DNA from: Collinsella aerofaciens
Lineage (GTDB): Bacteria; Actinomycetota; Coriobacteriia; Coriobacteriales; Coriobacteriaceae
NCBI RefSeq assembly: GCF_028209885.1
Contig: NZ_JAQLEM010000040.1
Coordinates: 1-14,891 of the forward strand
Direction: 5' to 3'
Length of the DNA stretch: 14,891 bases
Shown: one piece after another, positions 12,688 to 14,891 of the stretch
How the letters are laid out: the number at the start of each line of letters is the position of its first letter
Numbering within the stretch: the first letter of the stretch is position 1
The notes under the pieces: model-generated
Told to the model about the DNA's origin: nothing
What the model saw: only the letters and a program-made list of their open reading frames with translations
The model's database searches: none
Program-made: the position numbers and the translations under genes

Positions 12688-14712
12688 ATGCGTCAATTTA
12701 AGACCGAGAGCAAAAAACTGCTCGACCTCATGATCAACTCCATCTACACCAATAAGGAAATCTTCCTGCGCGAGCTTATCTCCAACGCGAGCGATGCCGT
12801 CGACAAGCTCAACTTTAAGAGCCTTCAGGATCCGAGTGTCAAACTCGACCAGGGCGACCTGGCCATCCGTGTCTCCTTTGATAAGGACGCCCGTACCATC
12901 ACTATTTCGGATAACGGTATCGGCATGACCGCCGAGGAGCTCGAGCGCAACCTGGGCACCATCGCCCATTCCGGCTCCGAGGAGTTTAAGACCGAGAACG
13001 CCGAGCAGCAGGGCTCCGATGTCGACATCATCGGTCAGTTTGGCGTGGGTTTCTACTCCGCCTTTATGGTTGCCAGCCACGTGAGGGTCGTCAGCCGCGC
13101 TTATGGCGAGGATACCGCCCACGTTTGGGAGTCCGACGGTCTTGAGGGCTACACCATCGAGGATGGCGAGCGTGCCGAGCACGGTACCGATGTCATCCTG
13201 ACGCTGCGCGAGAACGAGAAGCTCGATGCCGACGGCGAGGCCGAGACCTACGATCGCTTCCTGACCGAGTGGGGTCTCAAGAGCCTGATTCAGCAGTACA
13301 GCAACTATGTGCGCTACCCGATTCAGATGATGGTGTCCAAGAGCCGCCAGAAACCCAAGCCCGAGGACGCCGGCGACGATTACAAGCCCGAGTACGAGGA
13401 CTACCAGGAGCTCGAGACCGTCAATTCCATGACACCGATCTGGAAGAAGCGCAGCTCCGATGTCGAGCAGAAGGACTACGACGAGTTCTACAAGTCCACG
13501 TTCCACGACTTTGACGATCCTGCGCGCACCATCAGCTTCCATGCCGAGGGCACGCTCGAGTACGATGCCCTGCTGTTTGTGCCGGGCCGCGCGCCGTTCG
13601 ATCTGTACAGCAAGGATTACGAGAAGGGTCTGGCACTCTACAGCTCCAACGTCCTGATCATGGAGAAGTGCGACGACCTGCTGCCCGACTACTACAACTT
13701 TGTCCGCGGCGTCGTGGATTCCGCCGATGTGTCGCTCAACATCTCGCGTGAGACGCTGCAGCAGAACCGTCAGCTCAAGGCCATCGCCAAGCGTGTGGAA
13801 AAGAAGATCACCGCCGACCTTGAGGATATGCGTGACAACGACCGCGAGGCCTACGAGAAGTTCTTTGAGAACTTTGGCCGCGGTCTTAAGTACGGCATCT
13901 ACTCGAGCTATGGCATGAAGGCCGATGAGCTCGCCGATCTGTTGCTGTTCTGGTCTGCCAAGGAACAGAAGATGATTACCCTGGCCGAGTATGCCAAGGG
14001 CATGCCCGAGGATCAGAAGGCCATCTACTACGCCGCCGGCGACTCGCGTGAGCGCTTGGCCAAGATGCCCGTGGTAAAGGGCGTGCTCGACCGCGGCTAT
14101 GACGTGCTGCTGCTGACGCAGGACGTGGATGAGTTCACCTTCCAGGCTATGCGTGAGTACGTTGCCGCCGATATGCCCAAGATCTACGAGGACGATGCCG
14201 CCCGCGAGGCTGCCGAAAAGGCCGTGGCCGATGGTGCCGAGCCCGAGGTCGAGGATCGTCATCTAGAGCTCAAGAACGTTGCGACCGGTGATCTTGACCT
14301 GGCGACCGAGGACGAGAAAAAGGAGGCCGAGGACGCCACCAAGGAGAACGAGGACCTCTTTAACGCCATGAAGGAGGCACTCGGCGACAAGGTCGAGAAG
14401 GTTGCTGTCTCTGCGCGCCTGACCGATGCTCCCGCGTGCATCACCACCGAGGGCCCGCTTTCGCTCGAGATGGAGAAGGTGCTCCAGAAGGGTCCCGAGG
14501 GCGCGCCCGACGGTATGCCCAAGAGCCAGCGCGTGCTCGAGCTCAACGCCAAGCACCCGGTCTTTTCCAAGCTCGTCGCCGCTCAGAAGGCGGGCGACGC
14601 CGACAAGATCAAGCAGTACTCCGGTTTGCTCTATGACCAGGCCCTGCTGGTCGAGGGCATTCTGCCCGAGGACCCCGTTGCCTTCGCAGCAGCTGTTTGC
14701 AACTTGATGTAG
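12688..14712 (+). CDS. htpG: Molecular chaperone HtpG (bacterial Hsp90)
   Basis: HtpG is the cytoplasmic ATP-dependent Hsp90 chaperone, a homodimer that helps fold and remodel client proteins during stress. The 674-residue product has the N-terminal GHKL ATPase: E29 and N33 in LRELISNASDAVDKL, D75 in DNGIGM (75-80), and GQFGVGFYSAF (116-126). The middle domain contains SLNISRETLQQNRQ (about 350-363), where the conserved Arg contacts ATP. The C-terminal dimerisation domain ends in AAAVCNLM. It is about 50 residues longer than the E. coli protein (about 624), partly through acidic, lysine-rich inserts near residues 224-250 and 519-557. GAAAGGA at 12675-12681 is the ribosome binding site for ATG 12688. 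It appears monocistronic, ending before a hairpin-rich region. Confidence 0.98.
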   Translation: MRQFKTESKKLLDLMINSIYTNKEIFLRELISNASDAVDKLNFKSLQDPSVKLDQGDLAIRVSFDKDARTITISDNGIGMTAEELERNLGTIAHSGSEEFKTENAEQQGSDVDIIGQFGVGFYSAFMVASHVRVVSRAYGEDTAHVWESDGLEGYTIEDGERAEHGTDVILTLRENEKLDADGEAETYDRFLTEWGLKSLIQQYSNYVRYPIQMMVSKSRQKPKPEDAGDDYKPEYEDYQELETVNSMTPIWKKRSSDVEQKDYDEFYKSTFHDFDDPARTISFHAEGTLEYDALLFVPGRAPFDLYSKDYEKGLALYSSNVLIMEKCDDLLPDYYNFVRGVVDSADVSLNISRETLQQNRQLKAIAKRVEKKITADLEDMRDNDREAYEKFFENFGRGLKYGIYSSYGMKADELADLLLFWSAKEQKMITLAEYAKGMPEDQKAIYYAAGDSRERLAKMPVVKGVLDRGYDVLLLTQDVDEFTFQAMREYVAADMPKIYEDDAAREAAEKAVADGAEPEVEDRHLELKNVATGDLDLATEDEKKEAEDATKENEDLFNAMKEALGDKVEKVAVSARLTDAPACITTEGPLSLEMEKVLQKGPEGAPDGMPKSQRVLELNAKHPVFSKLVAAQKAGDADKIKQYSGLLYDQALLVEGILPEDPVAFAAAVCNLM

Positions 14713-14720
14713 TTAGGTAT

Positions 14721-14805
14721 TTACGCGGTTTTACCAAACCGCGTAACGGCTCGACGCTGCCCTCAGTTCCGCCGTTCTAACGAACGGCGGACCAGTCGAC
14801 GCTGC
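14721..14805. repeat. Two tandem hairpin modules with a shared tail
   Basis: Module one is TTACGCGGTTT (14721-14731), loop TACC, AAACCGCGTAA (14736-14746): an 11-base perfect stem. Module two is TCCGCCGTTC (14768-14777), loop TAAC, GAACGGCGGA (14782-14791): a 10-base perfect stem. Each is followed by the identical decamer TCGACGCTGC (14751-14760 and 14796-14805), giving a 45-base period. The stems differ in sequence while the fold, the TA(A/C)C loop and the tail are kept. Neither has a T-run, so they are not plain terminators. They may be a REP-like repeat or mRNA 3'-end protection elements. Confidence 0.6.
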
Positions 14806-14834
14806 GCGGGCGCCAGAGCGACAACTTGTCATTC

Positions 14835-14876
14835 AAAGAGGACGGCATGACCAGAAGGTCTATGCCGTCCTCTTTT
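14835..14876 (+). terminator. Strong terminator downstream of htpG, possibly bidirectional
   Basis: AAAGAGGACGGCAT (14835-14848) pairs perfectly with ATGCCGTCCTCTTT (14862-14875). Inside it GACC (14849-14852) pairs with GGTC (14857-14860) around loop AGAA, leaving one bulged T at 14861: 18 pairs in all, followed by TTTT. The mirrored A-run on the left could let it serve a convergent gene beyond the window. No gene is visible between htpG and the window end. Confidence 0.9.
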
Positions 14877-14891
14877 CATGCCAATTTGTTC

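Noticed and set aside
12604..14262. 552-codon open frame on the minus strand
   Set aside because: It is antisense to htpG; the Leu/Val/Gly-rich product is a by-product of the GAG/GAC-rich htpG codons.
1..14891. CRISPR array, prophage, toxin-antitoxin or defence system
   Set aside because: No regularly spaced repeats, phage structural genes or recognisable defence domains are present in either strand.

Overview
The window reads as ordinary chromosome of a moderately high-GC, Gram-positive-type bacterium. The gene families, the dense same-strand packing and the mix of an S11 D,D-carboxypeptidase, VanR/VanS-type and Pho-type two-component systems and a Wzz/tyrosine-kinase/PHP-phosphatase cassette fit a gut actinobacterium of the class Coriobacteriia, perhaps Collinsella. 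That placement is inference from protein character and base composition; no marker gene proves it. Apart from the far left edge there is no phage, CRISPR array or defence island.

Layout. 1-77: right-hand end of an IS3-family insertion sequence (last 12 codons of the transposase plus the terminal inverted repeat). 78-234: short intergenic region that starts with what may be half of a split terminator. 235-2676: an 813-residue protein of unknown function with TPR-like helices near its C-terminus. 2768-2858: tRNA-Ser(GCU) with its own promoter and terminator, followed by a short tRNA T-arm-like fragment. 2991-4331 (minus strand): secreted D-alanyl-D-alanine carboxypeptidase. 4529-6489: divergent VanR-like regulator and VanS-like kinase. 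6593-9689: PstB phosphate-transporter ATPase, then a PhoB/PhoP-type regulator and PhoR-type kinase, very likely one transcription unit. 9885-11946: Wzz/CpsC-type membrane protein, CpsD-type bacterial tyrosine kinase and CpsB-type PHP phosphatase, a surface-polysaccharide control cassette without glycosyltransferases beside it. 11986-12486: ElaA/YjcF-like GNAT acetyltransferase. 12688-14712: htpG (Hsp90), preceded by a leader holding a terminator-like hairpin. 14713-14891: two tandem hairpin modules and a strong 18-bp terminator.

How it fits together. Much of the window concerns sensing and remodelling the cell envelope: a peptidoglycan carboxypeptidase facing a VanRS-type sensor pair, a phosphate-starvation circuit, and a polysaccharide polymerisation switch (co-polymerase, kinase, phosphatase). 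I found no clearly new molecular system. The points most worth following are the VanRS-like pair beside a carboxypeptidase without vanHAX genes, the isolated pstB built into a phosphate two-component operon, the isolated kinase/phosphatase trio, the possible attenuator ahead of htpG, and the tandem hairpin repeat after htpG.
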